Source: Alteromonadaceae bacterium (GTDB lineage Bacteria > Pseudomonadota > Gammaproteobacteria > Pseudomonadales > Oleiphilaceae). Taken from it: a stretch of 35,725 bases of DNA. The DNA lies in the NCBI GenBank assembly GCA_013393545.1, contig JABXHG010000005.1, positions 1 through 35,725 of the forward strand, in the 5' to 3' direction. The position numbers and the translations under genes were made by a program. Positions 23,374 through 31,623 of this stretch are shown in pieces; the first letter of the stretch is position 1; each line of letters starts with the position of its first letter. The notes beneath the pieces were generated by a model. The model searched no databases. It was not told the origin of the DNA and was given only the letters and a program-made list of their open reading frames with translations.

Positions 23374-24198
23374 ATGGCGCATATGACCTATGAGAACTGG
23401 CTAGAAGATGAGCTGTTTATGAATACATCAGATGTAAAAATAGTCGTTCTAACTTTACATAAATCTAAGGATAGGCAGGCCCGCATCAAGTGTCTGCTTG
23501 ATGACGCCACAATTCCATTTGAGTTCTTCTGGGGCGTCGACGGCAGAGAGGACTTCGATCGGTCGTTAAAAATGTACGACGAACAGAAGCGCTTAAAAGC
23601 TAAAGGCCAAGCTATGAGTCCAGGCCAGCTGGGGTGTTTTGCAAGCCACTACAACATATGGATGAGCTGTGTAAGAGAAAATAGGAACTATGTAGTAATC
23701 GAGGATGACGTCCTGCTTGATAAGCAAAGATTCTCAGCATTTCTTCAATCTTTAAAATCGTTACCGGAAAGAATTGAATGTTTGCGTCTTTTTGAGAATA
23801 AGACCAGAAATCATAAACGGTATTTTATCGCTAAATTTGGTGATTTTGAGATTCTTAGATATACGAAGGGCCCTATGAGCACCATGGGCTATTTTTTAAC
23901 TCCTGCCGCTGCCAAAAAGTTTATTTCCTCCGCTGATCCAATTTTCTTACCTGTAGACATTTATATGGATCGATATTGGGTGAACGGTGTTGTCTGTCTT
24001 GGTGTGGAGCCGCCTTTCATCACCCACGATTCTAAGTTCGAGTCTATCATCGGTTATAAGGCTAGGTCTGAACGTCGTTCTCTGCTGATTCGGTTTCACA
24101 GGGAGCTTTTTACTCTTACAGAACGGTTGCGGCGTTACATTTTTAATGCTCGGCTAAGTCAATTTGAAAAAGGCAAGGCGTTAGAGAGTAATGATTAG
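23374..24198 (+). CDS. Glycosyltransferase family 25 (LPS biosynthesis) protein
   Basis: A 274-residue GT25 enzyme; the family (LgtB, LgtE, LpsA) adds galactose or glucose to LPS or LOS. Evidence: VVLTLHKSKDRQARIKCLLD near the start, SPGQLGCFASHYNIW (82-96) and the acidic VIEDDV (108-113) of the metal/nucleotide-sugar site. The start is uncertain: ATG 23374 lacks a good ribosome site, and ATG 23419 would give a start (MNTSDVKIVVLTL) more typical of the family. Base use is noticeably more AT-rich than in the four preceding genes. Its end overlaps the start of the GT32 gene by 8 bases (ATGATTAG). Confidence 0.85.
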   Translation: MAHMTYENWLEDELFMNTSDVKIVVLTLHKSKDRQARIKCLLDDATIPFEFFWGVDGREDFDRSLKMYDEQKRLKAKGQAMSPGQLGCFASHYNIWMSCVRENRNYVVIEDDVLLDKQRFSAFLQSLKSLPERIECLRLFENKTRNHKRYFIAKFGDFEILRYTKGPMSTMGYFLTPAAAKKFISSADPIFLPVDIYMDRYWVNGVVCLGVEPPFITHDSKFESIIGYKARSERRSLLIRFHRELFTLTERLRRYIFNARLSQFEKGKALESND

Positions 24199-24883
24199 AA
24201 AAATACATGCAGTTTGGTTAGGTAGTAGAATGCCTCCTCTTGCGCACGCGTGCGTAAATGATTGGCAGAAGATGGGTTTTCAGTTTTACCTCTGGACGGA
24301 TTCAGAGCGTCGCATTCAACGCTGGATTAATACGTGCACTTTTGCAAAAAAATGTTTTGAGTTAGGTCTTTATGCTTTTGTTTCTGACTACCTTAGACTC
24401 AAGATTCTTCAAGAGGAGGGCGGGCTTTATCTTGATACCGATGTAACTATTCTGCGTGACCCATTTCCTCTTTTTCAGGACCTAAAATTTGTAATCGGTC
24501 ATGAAACAGACGAATTCCTTGGCACTGCTGCAATTTACGCAGAGCCGGATTCTCGGATCTTATCTGAATTAGTTGATTTTTATGAACACGGCATATGGAA
24601 ATCACCACTTTACATTGGACCTCAGATTGCAACGGATTTGATCAAGCATCAGAAGTTGTGTGAAGTTGAGCCGTGTGGGTTGCTCCCCATGAAAGCCTTT
24701 TACCCGTATCAGCAGGAGGCCATATGGTTTGACTTCCCATCGGAAAGCTACCTAGTGCATTGGTTCCAGCACAGTTGGAAGCGTTCACCTTCCATGAATT
24801 TCTTGAAAGCTAAGCATCTTGGTCTGCTAGGGAAAGTTTATGTATGGCAGAAGTACTTTTTCCGACGATTGTTGAGGCCTTGA
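24191..24883 (+). CDS. Glycosyltransferase family 32 protein
   Basis: A 230-residue enzyme of the DXD-containing sugar-transferase family (GT32), usual in capsule and LPS outer-core synthesis. MIRKIHAVWLG opens the nucleotide-sugar fold, followed by VSDYLRLKILQEEGGLYLDTDV with the DTD metal-binding motif at 82-84. The family's short length fits. It overlaps GT25 by 8 bases, implying coupled translation. Its last 46 bases overlap, on the opposite strand, the end of the ligase gene. It is AT-rich like GT25. Confidence 0.87.
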   Translation: MIRKIHAVWLGSRMPPLAHACVNDWQKMGFQFYLWTDSERRIQRWINTCTFAKKCFELGLYAFVSDYLRLKILQEEGGLYLDTDVTILRDPFPLFQDLKFVIGHETDEFLGTAAIYAEPDSRILSELVDFYEHGIWKSPLYIGPQIATDLIKHQKLCEVEPCGLLPMKAFYPYQQEAIWFDFPSESYLVHWFQHSWKRSPSMNFLKAKHLGLLGKVYVWQKYFFRRLLRP

Positions 24884-26175
24884 TTTTCAAACTCCGAGAG
24901 TTTCGAAAACCTAAAGCTATATATAACTCCATAGAATACAGAAAATACGAATATTCCGTTTGAAGAGTAAAAATAAGACTCGAAACAGTTTACAGTCAGC
25001 CAGAAGATGACGACGATAAATGAAAATGCGGTCCATGTTTTTCCAGCGGAGCGGTTAGAATGGATTGCGGTGTAAATGACCGGCCAGAGGATAAGAAAAT
25101 AAACTAGAATTGCGCCAACCACCCCAAAGCTTAATAGGGTCTCTAGGTGTGAATTGTGCAGATGAGTGAAGGTAGTTCGGACATCCTCAGGAAGCGTTGC
25201 TGACTCACGAATTACCAGTTGCCTCGATTCCTCTCCACTGCCCAAAATGGGGCGTTCCTTGATCCATTCCCAAGCTTCTGACCAAAGATGTATTCTTAAT
25301 CCCACGCTTCCGAAGGCTTGCACTGAATCCAAATCAAAGTTTGCGATTTTGCTTAAAACTTCTGACTCCGAATCGAGCCGCTGTTGGACGGTGCCGACAT
25401 TGAAAGCACCGAAAGTAGTTAAGGCGAGTACCAAATATGCGGAAATCATTGCCCTCAGTCTCACATGAGAGCCAAAAATCAATCTGTTTGCCAGAGGCGC
25501 GCAGAAAAGGCAGGCTGCCAGTGCGAGCCAAACCTGCCTTGATTGGGTTACGATAATTATCACAACAAAGAAAATGGATATAGAAAAGGCCGTTGACTTT
25601 TTAATAGCTTGGAGTTTTTTGGATAACCCAACTTTAACAATAAAGATAAAAGCCGACGCAATTAGTCCAAATCCGGCAAAAAGAGACGTATATTGGGCGT
25701 TCACAACGTTAAAATCTATGCGGGCGCCCTTCAAGCCAAGCAATAATTCGCGAGAAAAATCATTTGAGTTTGTAATGTATATGAAGATTACACTGACACA
25801 GTAGCAAAAAAGAATCACAGCTATACGAATGGTTCCCCCTCTCGTCCAATAAGCAACGAACCAAAAGAAGAAAAAGTCGTAGAAAAAAAGGGGGTTTGGT
25901 AGTTCTCTAGAGAATTCTGGAATTTGTATTTTACTATTGGCCCAGCTGATGATAGGGATGAGAAATGATGCAAAAAATGCTATGAATATTGGGTCCTTCT
26001 TTAAGGCGCGAAAGTTGTGGCATATTGAGATTATGGTTCCCAGAACAACCAGAAATATAAAAATGTCGCCAATATCCCGGTAGAGTCGTTTGAATAGAAC
26101 GAACCCTGCTACACAAAAAAACATTGCGTTAGAAAAGGCTCTTCCTTCTACGATCGTTTTGATTTGGCTAGTCAA
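24838..26175 (-). CDS. O-antigen ligase (WaaL) family membrane protein
   Basis: A 445-residue inner-membrane protein with about ten to twelve hydrophobic segments. A periplasmic loop contains GLRIHLWSEAWEWIKERPILGSG (292-313) and the H-x-H-N motif THLHNSHLETLLSFG (337-351), the pattern of Wzy_C/WaaL proteins that join undecaprenyl-linked glycans to lipid A-core. QSRQVW (211-216) stands where an E/QTRS-type motif occurs. The frame begins with TTG at 26175; ATG 26124 (MFFCVAG) is an alternative. It is very AT-rich and converges on GT32. A polymerase (Wzy) cannot be excluded, since the families look alike. Confidence 0.8.
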   Translation of the reverse strand: MTSQIKTIVEGRAFSNAMFFCVAGFVLFKRLYRDIGDIFIFLVVLGTIISICHNFRALKKDPIFIAFFASFLIPIISWANSKIQIPEFSRELPNPLFFYDFFFFWFVAYWTRGGTIRIAVILFCYCVSVIFIYITNSNDFSRELLLGLKGARIDFNVVNAQYTSLFAGFGLIASAFIFIVKVGLSKKLQAIKKSTAFSISIFFVVIIIVTQSRQVWLALAACLFCAPLANRLIFGSHVRLRAMISAYLVLALTTFGAFNVGTVQQRLDSESEVLSKIANFDLDSVQAFGSVGLRIHLWSEAWEWIKERPILGSGEESRQLVIRESATLPEDVRTTFTHLHNSHLETLLSFGVVGAILVYFLILWPVIYTAIHSNRSAGKTWTAFSFIVVIFWLTVNCFESYFYSSNGIFVFSVFYGVIYSFRFSKLSEFENQGLNNRRKKYFCHT

Positions 26176-26233
26176 AAGGCTTTACCTTGGCGAACCGAAA
26201 GTGCACTGTCGCGATTAACAGCTAAGTATAGAT

Positions 26234-28240
26234 TTAATGCCTTTGAGATGGTTTTCGCTTAAGAGTCCACAATCCTGCGTACTTATTAAACGTAACTTGG
26301 GCATACGTCACTGCCGTAAGATAACCCACAGCTCCATCCAGAAATCCGAACCGAATGAAGTAAACCTGCACGAAGGTCATCAGCCCCCGTAGGGTGGGGT
26401 AGATCATGGTGCGGGTCTTCTTGCCTTTACGATGCTTCTCCAGAGAACCAAGCCAGGCATATTTCGCGCTTTTCTCAAGGGAGTGTCCAAAATCCCGGTG
26501 TGTGTAGTGCGTCAAGCGGCCTCTGAGGGTTTTGACCCTGCGACCGGTTGGAATCAGTATCCGCTCGTGTACCAGGGCGTCTGAGAAGCTTACGCCTTCC
26601 CGACGGAACAGCCGGAGCGGGGCTCGGCCGCTGCGCCCGAAATCCAGGCGGCTGCCGTATATCGTTACCGCCCAGGGGAGCTTGTAGGCGTCTGCATCGG
26701 GATCTGCCAGGTGGTCATTGATCTCCCTTGCCAGCTCTGGTGTGACACGCTCATCGGCATCCAGTGACAGTACCCACTCACCGGTCGCTTTCTCAAGTGC
26801 GCGCTGCTTCTGGATGCCAAAACCCGGCCAGTCGGTGACTTCAACAACATCGGCCAATTCTCTGGCCAGTTCCACAGTTCTATCTGAACTGCCGCTATCC
26901 AGAACGATTATTTCGTCTGCAACCAGCCTAGCTGACTTCAGGCAGTCGGTAATGTGGTCTTCTTCATTTTTGGTGATGATGGTCGCCGAAACCTTCCGCG
27001 CCCGGCCTCGAACATAGGACGCGCTCAACTCTGTGAACATAGCGGAGGCGATCGATGCAACTGCCAGAAGGTAGAAAGTGAGGAACAAAGTCCGATTGAA
27101 GGTGGCTTCTGTGAGGCCAAAGAAGAAGTAGCCAATAGAGATCATGCAACCGGCTGCCGCAAGGTGGGCCGTTGCTGCATGGCGGCTGGACAGGTTTCTG
27201 GCAAAGATGGCCAGTGGAATGAAAATCAGTAGGGCCCAGCTGAGAATACCCGGAATGCCGCTGGTTGCGGCGTTGTTCAGCAGATCGTTATGGGCATGCC
27301 CGGTGCAGCAGTCCAGGAAGTACTTTGGCAGATTGCCATCTGCCACTTCTGCTTTAATTTTATGGGTGTATCCGCCGAGGCCTGCGCCCGACCATGGGTT
27401 TTCGCGAAGCATGTTCAAGGCTTGCTCCCAGACTTCCAGGCGGATTTCCATGCCGGAGTCCAGGCGGCCATCATGGAGCAAACCATTGAGTGAACTGGAC
27501 ATGCGATCGCTGGTACTAACAGCCCCAGCGACAAGTAGCGGCACCGCAATCAATCCGGCAATTCGAAGCTGTCTGTTCAGCAGCGGCACCAGCGCGACCA
27601 GAAGGAATGGCAGAGCAACAACATTGCTGCGGGTTTCGGACAGCATCGAAATCAGGACCGTAGCTGTTCCACCCGCGAAAAACAGTATCGCCAGGCCGAA
27701 CCGTTTGTCCCGGATAAAAAACATGGCAGCAACGATCGTCAACATGCCCCCCAGGAGGGCGATATTGCCAAAGCTGATAGGGTTGATTCCACCACCAAAA
27801 CGCGAATTCAAGACCTGACCAAGCGCGCCCTGACGGGCAGCAACAGTCACCAGAAAAATCCCGATGATAGACACAGCCATCAGTCCGATGGCAGCGAAGG
27901 TGGTCCGGGCGCCGATCCGGGCATAGCTAATGGCAACAATGAGTGGCCAGAACAGGATAAACCGGGCGTGCGTGCCAAACGTTTTTCCACCCTCATAGTC
28001 AAAGCCTTCCAGGGCCCAGGACAGAAAGCTCACCAGAACGAAGAACCAGAAGGAAAAGTGCAGCAGCCTGAGCTCTTTGGGCTTGTCCCAACCGGTTTTA
28101 TACAGTGATTTCCGAGCACTGAGCACCATTCCGGCAATGGCAAGCAAAAGGGTGGCGCCGGCTAGGATGCTTGAGGACAGGAGCGCGCCGCCGAGCCCAA
28201 TGATCAGCAGTGCATGAAAGGCGAGTCTGGGGTTCAACAT
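26234..28240 (-). CDS. Fusion of an O-antigen-ligase-like membrane domain and a GT2 (WaaE/KdtX-like) glycosyltransferase
   Basis: A 668-residue two-domain protein. Residues 1 to about 405 form a polytopic membrane domain with SETRSNVVALP (200-211), EIRLEVWEQALNMLRENPW (265-283), GAGLGGYT and CTGHAHNDLLNNAATSG (312-328), the H-x-H-N pattern of WaaL/Wzy. A short basic linker (RGRARK, 411-416) leads to a GT2 domain (417-668): SATIITKNEEDHITDCLKS, LDSGSSDRT (447-455), LDADERVTPEL (493-503) with the metal-binding DxD, and a C-terminal segment resembling KdtX/WaaE core transferases. The GT2 half should be cytoplasmic. The frame is continuous with no internal stop. It overlaps the preceding acyltransferase gene by 7 bases (start 28240). 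Confidence 0.85.
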   Translation of the reverse strand: MLNPRLAFHALLIIGLGGALLSSSILAGATLLLAIAGMVLSARKSLYKTGWDKPKELRLLHFSFWFFVLVSFLSWALEGFDYEGGKTFGTHARFILFWPLIVAISYARIGARTTFAAIGLMAVSIIGIFLVTVAARQGALGQVLNSRFGGGINPISFGNIALLGGMLTIVAAMFFIRDKRFGLAILFFAGGTATVLISMLSETRSNVVALPFLLVALVPLLNRQLRIAGLIAVPLLVAGAVSTSDRMSSSLNGLLHDGRLDSGMEIRLEVWEQALNMLRENPWSGAGLGGYTHKIKAEVADGNLPKYFLDCCTGHAHNDLLNNAATSGIPGILSWALLIFIPLAIFARNLSSRHAATAHLAAAGCMISIGYFFFGLTEATFNRTLFLTFYLLAVASIASAMFTELSASYVRGRARKVSATIITKNEEDHITDCLKSARLVADEIIVLDSGSSDRTVELARELADVVEVTDWPGFGIQKQRALEKATGEWVLSLDADERVTPELAREINDHLADPDADAYKLPWAVTIYGSRLDFGRSGRAPLRLFRREGVSFSDALVHERILIPTGRRVKTLRGRLTHYTHRDFGHSLEKSAKYAWLGSLEKHRKGKKTRTMIYPTLRGLMTFVQVYFIRFGFLDGAVGYLTAVTYAQVTFNKYAGLWTLKRKPSQRH

Positions 28241-29139
28241 ACTCGGTCCGGATTATAGGGGTTAATTTCGCCGGGTGGCCGATGGCGCATGCGCTTGTAC
28301 TCCCACTGATACTGCTCGGGGATTTCTCGCACGCATTGTTCGATGGCGTGATTCATGGCGGTGGTTGCGGCCACGGGGTCCTTGTCGCCGAGGCCCGGGC
28401 CGGTCTCGCGCACGACAATCCGGAATCCGGAAGCATCGGGCAGGCGTTCCGCATAGGTGATCAGCACGTTGGCGCTGGTGCGCTGGATAAGCTTGGACAC
28501 CAGGGTCATGGTCTTCACTTCCATGCCAAAGAAAGGTGCAAAGGCGTTGCCTTTACCCCGTGGTGACTGATCCGGCAGAATCCCGGCAACACCGCCTTCC
28601 CGGAGAATCGAGGCAAGTCGGGCCAGGCCACGACGGTCGCCCCGGACCAGCTCAGAGCCAAGCCGGCCGCGAACCTTGATCATATAATCTTCGAATTCGG
28701 GCATATTCGGTGGGCTGTAAAGCGCTGCCATCTTGTAGCGCGATGAGAAGAACAGCCCGGCCAGCTCCCAGTTACCCAGGTGCGGCGCGAGGAGAATCAG
28801 CCCCTCGTCGCCGGCCATGGCCTTGTCGATCAGTTCTAGACCCTCGGTTTCCCGGATCAGGCCAAGGCATTTTTTCACCGGCCATTCCCACATTAGAGGA
28901 ACTTCGAGCATGGTCATGCCGGTTTGGGCCAAGGACCTCCTTGACATCACCGCCCGTTCGGTGTCTGAAAGCTCGGGGAGGCAGATTGACAGGTTAGTTT
29001 CGGTAACCTGTCGCGACTTGGTTGGCAGCCTCCACACCAGGTAACCGACGAAGCGGCCTACCCGCTGGGCGCCGGCCAGCGATAACCAGCCGGCGATTCT
29101 GAGTAGCCCGGCAATCAAAAAGTACTTCACCCTGCTCAT
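28234..29139 (-). CDS. Lipid A late acyltransferase (LpxL/HtrB family), first copy
   Basis: A 301-residue inner-membrane-associated enzyme that transfers an acyl chain from acyl-ACP to the lipid A precursor. An N-terminal membrane segment (about 6-22) precedes [16 protein letters not shown], a family mark. The catalytic HX4E motif is HLGNWE (H120, E125), and [24 protein letters not shown] is the downstream conserved block. Its ATG overlaps the manC stop by four bases (ATGA), and its own stop overlaps the ligase-GT2 fusion. Position on lipid A (2' or 3') and chain length cannot be told. Confidence 0.9.
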   Translation of the reverse strand: MSRVKYFLIAGLLRIAGWLSLAGAQRVGRFVGYLVWRLPTKSRQVTETNLSICLPELSDTERAVMSRRSLAQTGMTMLEVPLMWEWPVKKCLGLIRETEGLELIDKAMAGDEGLILLAPHLGNWELAGLFFSSRYKMAALYSPPNMPEFEDYMIKVRGRLGSELVRGDRRGLARLASILREGGVAGILPDQSPRGKGNAFAPFFGMEVKTMTLVSKLIQRTSANVLITYAERLPDASGFRIVVRETGPGLGDKDPVAATTAMNHAIEQCVREIPEQYQWEYKRMRHRPPGEINPYNPDRVC

Positions 29140-30554
29140 GATCTGCCGTACCGATCCTCAAAACGCACAATATCATCCTCCCCCAGATAGGAGCCGGACT
29201 GCACTTCAACCAGTTCCAGATCAATGACGCCAGGGTTTTCCAGAGAGTGCACCTGCCCGATGGGAATATAGGTGGACTGATTTTCCGTCACCAGATACGT
29301 GTTCTCGCCATTGGTCACCTTCGCGGTGCCACTGACCACAATCCAGTGCTCTGCGCGGTGGTGATGCATTTGCACCGAGAGCTTGGCTCCGGGTTTCACG
29401 GTAATCCGTTTGACCTGATAGCGATCACCGTTATCGATTGAGTCGTACACACCCCAGGGGCGGTAGACTTCCCTGTGGTTCATGTGTTCGTGCCGGCCGT
29501 CGTTTTTGATGGCGTTGACCACTTTTTTTACGTCTTGCACGTCGTCCTTGTGAGCAACGAGCAAGGCATCCTTGGTTTCGACAATCACAAGATCTTTTAC
29601 GCCCACGGTAGCAACCAGGCGGCTTTCGGCCCGCACGAGGGTGTTATCGGTATTGTGTGCGATCACATCGCCGGTGAAGCTGTTGCCATTTTCGTCCTTG
29701 TCACTGACTTCCCAAAGGGTTGACCAGGAGCCAATGTCGCTCCAGCCGGCATCCAGTGAAATAACGGCTGCGTTACTGGTTTTTTCCATCACCGCGTAGT
29801 CAATGGAGTCTTCCGGGCAATCCGCGAAAACGTTTTCATTCACGCGCGTGAAATGCAGGTCTTCGTTGGCATCTTCCATCGCCGCGTGACAGATGGCGAG
29901 AATGTCCGGCCGGTGTTTTTGTAGCTCGTCGAGATAGGTGCGTGCTCCGAACAGGAACATGCCACTGTTCCACAGGTAATCGCCGGAAGACAAATAACTC
30001 TCAGCTGTTTTCTGGTCAGGCTTTTCTACAAAACGATTTACTTCAAAGCTGCTTGCTGTCAGTTCTCCGCCTTTTTGAATATAGCCATAACCGGTTTCCG
30101 CGTGGCCGGGTACGATGCCAAAGGTTACCAGCCTGCTGTCTTCAGCCAGAGGAATGGCACTGGCAATACCCTCCCTGAAAGCTGGCGCGTTCTGGATCAG
30201 ATGATCGGCAGCCAATACCAGCATGAGCGGGTCTTCATCGTTGCCGGCTGTTTTCAGCAGTTGAAGCGCAGCCAGTGCAATGGCCGGAGCCGTGTTTCGG
30301 CCACACGGTTCCAGAATGATTCGGGCATTGTGATAGCCAGACTGCCGCATTTGTTCCGCTGCCAGAAAACGGTGTTCTTCGTTACAAATCAACAGAGGAT
30401 CGGCCGAATCAACGCCTTCAAGTCTGGCGAGTGTCAGTTGCAGCATGGACAGGCGATCATCTGTCAGCTTCAGAAACTGCTTCGGGTTCAGTTGCCTTGA
30501 TAATGGCCATAAGCGAGAGCCGGTTCCTCCGGCCATTACGACGGGGTGAATCAT
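29136..30554 (-). CDS. manC: Mannose-1-phosphate guanylyltransferase / mannose-6-phosphate isomerase
   Basis: A 472-residue bifunctional cytoplasmic enzyme that makes GDP-mannose from mannose-1-phosphate and GTP, and in the AlgA/ManC form also interconverts fructose-6-P and mannose-6-P. The N-terminal nucleotidyltransferase starts [17 protein letters not shown] (4-20), with the FVEKP loop and [15 protein letters not shown] later. The C-terminal cupin (type II isomerase) carries the metal-binding [10 protein letters not shown] (395-404). Length matches AlgA/ManC. It lies between two lpxL-like genes with four-base ATGA overlaps on both sides, so the three are translated together. It supplies GDP-Man for LPS or another glycan. 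Confidence 0.96.
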   Translation of the reverse strand: MIHPVVMAGGTGSRLWPLSRQLNPKQFLKLTDDRLSMLQLTLARLEGVDSADPLLICNEEHRFLAAEQMRQSGYHNARIILEPCGRNTAPAIALAALQLLKTAGNDEDPLMLVLAADHLIQNAPAFREGIASAIPLAEDSRLVTFGIVPGHAETGYGYIQKGGELTASSFEVNRFVEKPDQKTAESYLSSGDYLWNSGMFLFGARTYLDELQKHRPDILAICHAAMEDANEDLHFTRVNENVFADCPEDSIDYAVMEKTSNAAVISLDAGWSDIGSWSTLWEVSDKDENGNSFTGDVIAHNTDNTLVRAESRLVATVGVKDLVIVETKDALLVAHKDDVQDVKKVVNAIKNDGRHEHMNHREVYRPWGVYDSIDNGDRYQVKRITVKPGAKLSVQMHHHRAEHWIVVSGTAKVTNGENTYLVTENQSTYIPIGQVHSLENPGVIDLELVEVQSGSYLGEDDIVRFEDRYGRS

Positions 30555-31525
30555 TCTGTTGCTCCAGTGCTTTTGCTGCGTTTCCGACCGTAAAACCCGG
30601 GATCATTCTGGTCAGGCCGGGTCTTGAAACGCCGGTGCATCCACAAGTATTGGTCGGGTGCTTTACGGATTTCCTGTTCGATAACGGCGTTAATGCGCGT
30701 GGCATCCTGCAGGTCATCGCCGCTGGGGAAGTCTTCCAGCGGTGGGTGGAAGTAAATGTCGTAACCGGGCTTGTCTTCCCGGCGGAAATGGCTGAACGGC
30801 ATGACCACGCACTTACTGCGTTCGGCAATGCGGGAGGTGGCGGTGATGGTGCCCGTCGGTATCCCGAAGAACGGCGCGAAAACAATATCCTTGCGACCGT
30901 AATCCTGGTCGGTGGCGTACCATACGGCGTGATTGTCTTTCAGGCTGCGTAGCAGACCCCGGAGATCCTTGGCGGCCAGTACCTTGCCATAGCGTTTGGC
31001 GCGCGAACGGGTCATCACGGCGTTCATCAGCGGGTTGTTGTGGTCTCGCTGCATGACATCAGAGTCGATGTACAAGGTTGCCAATGATCCCCCCATTTCA
31101 AGGGTGGCGTAGTGGCCACCTATTAGCAGGATGCCCCGGCCTTCCTTTTTTGCTTTTTCAAAGTGCTCAAGGCCATGAATGCTCGTGATCCTTTTTAGCT
31201 TCTCCGTATTTCTAAACCAGCCAATCCCGATTTCCATCAAACCAATGCCGTTGGCGATAAACGCGTTACGTACCAAAGCGGCCCGTTGCTTATCGTTATA
31301 CTCTGGGAAACACAGGCGTATATTGGTTTCGGTAATATGCCGCCGGCTTTTGGCCAGCTTCCAGGTGGCTAGCCCTGCAACCTTGCCCAGCCACCACTGA
31401 AAACGGATGGGTAGTTGCGCTATCAGACACATAAGTGCGATACCAATCCAGGTTGGCCACCAGCGTGGATGGCGGTAAGCTGAATAGTCGGTATTTCGGA
31501 CTTTTTGGCGGTGCTTCTTCTTCAA
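30551..31525 (-). CDS. Lipid A late acyltransferase (LpxL/LpxM family), second copy
   Basis: A 324-residue acyltransferase, closer to the classic LpxL/LpxP/LpxM proteins than the other copy. The N-terminus has [27 protein letters not shown], with one membrane segment, then [16 protein letters not shown]. The catalytic HX4E motif is HYATLE (H138, E143), and [23 protein letters not shown] is the conserved downstream block. It appears to start with TTG at 31525 (no ATG is available near the expected N-terminus), with AGGA about nine bases before it. It is the first gene of the minus-strand operon and diverges from waaA. Confidence 0.9.
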   Translation of the reverse strand: MKKKHRQKVRNTDYSAYRHPRWWPTWIGIALMCLIAQLPIRFQWWLGKVAGLATWKLAKSRRHITETNIRLCFPEYNDKQRAALVRNAFIANGIGLMEIGIGWFRNTEKLKRITSIHGLEHFEKAKKEGRGILLIGGHYATLEMGGSLATLYIDSDVMQRDHNNPLMNAVMTRSRAKRYGKVLAAKDLRGLLRSLKDNHAVWYATDQDYGRKDIVFAPFFGIPTGTITATSRIAERSKCVVMPFSHFRREDKPGYDIYFHPPLEDFPSGDDLQDATRINAVIEQEIRKAPDQYLWMHRRFKTRPDQNDPGFYGRKRSKSTGATE

Positions 31526-31623
31526 AATTCCGGTTCCTGATTCGGCAAAACTTCAGATCGGGGCAAGATGCGCCCACTTATCAATCCCTCTATGATAACG
31601 CACTGTTTCGCTTGGAGTCGTGT

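Noticed and set aside
23310..26230. Genomic island with mobile elements
   Set aside because: The patch is AT-rich, but I see no transposase, integrase, direct repeats or tRNA gene at its edges; homologous replacement explains it better.
31435..31623. Upstream extension of the waaA reading frame
   Set aside because: It would overlap the lpxL gene on the other strand, and TTGGAG before GTG 31624 gives a start that fits the family.
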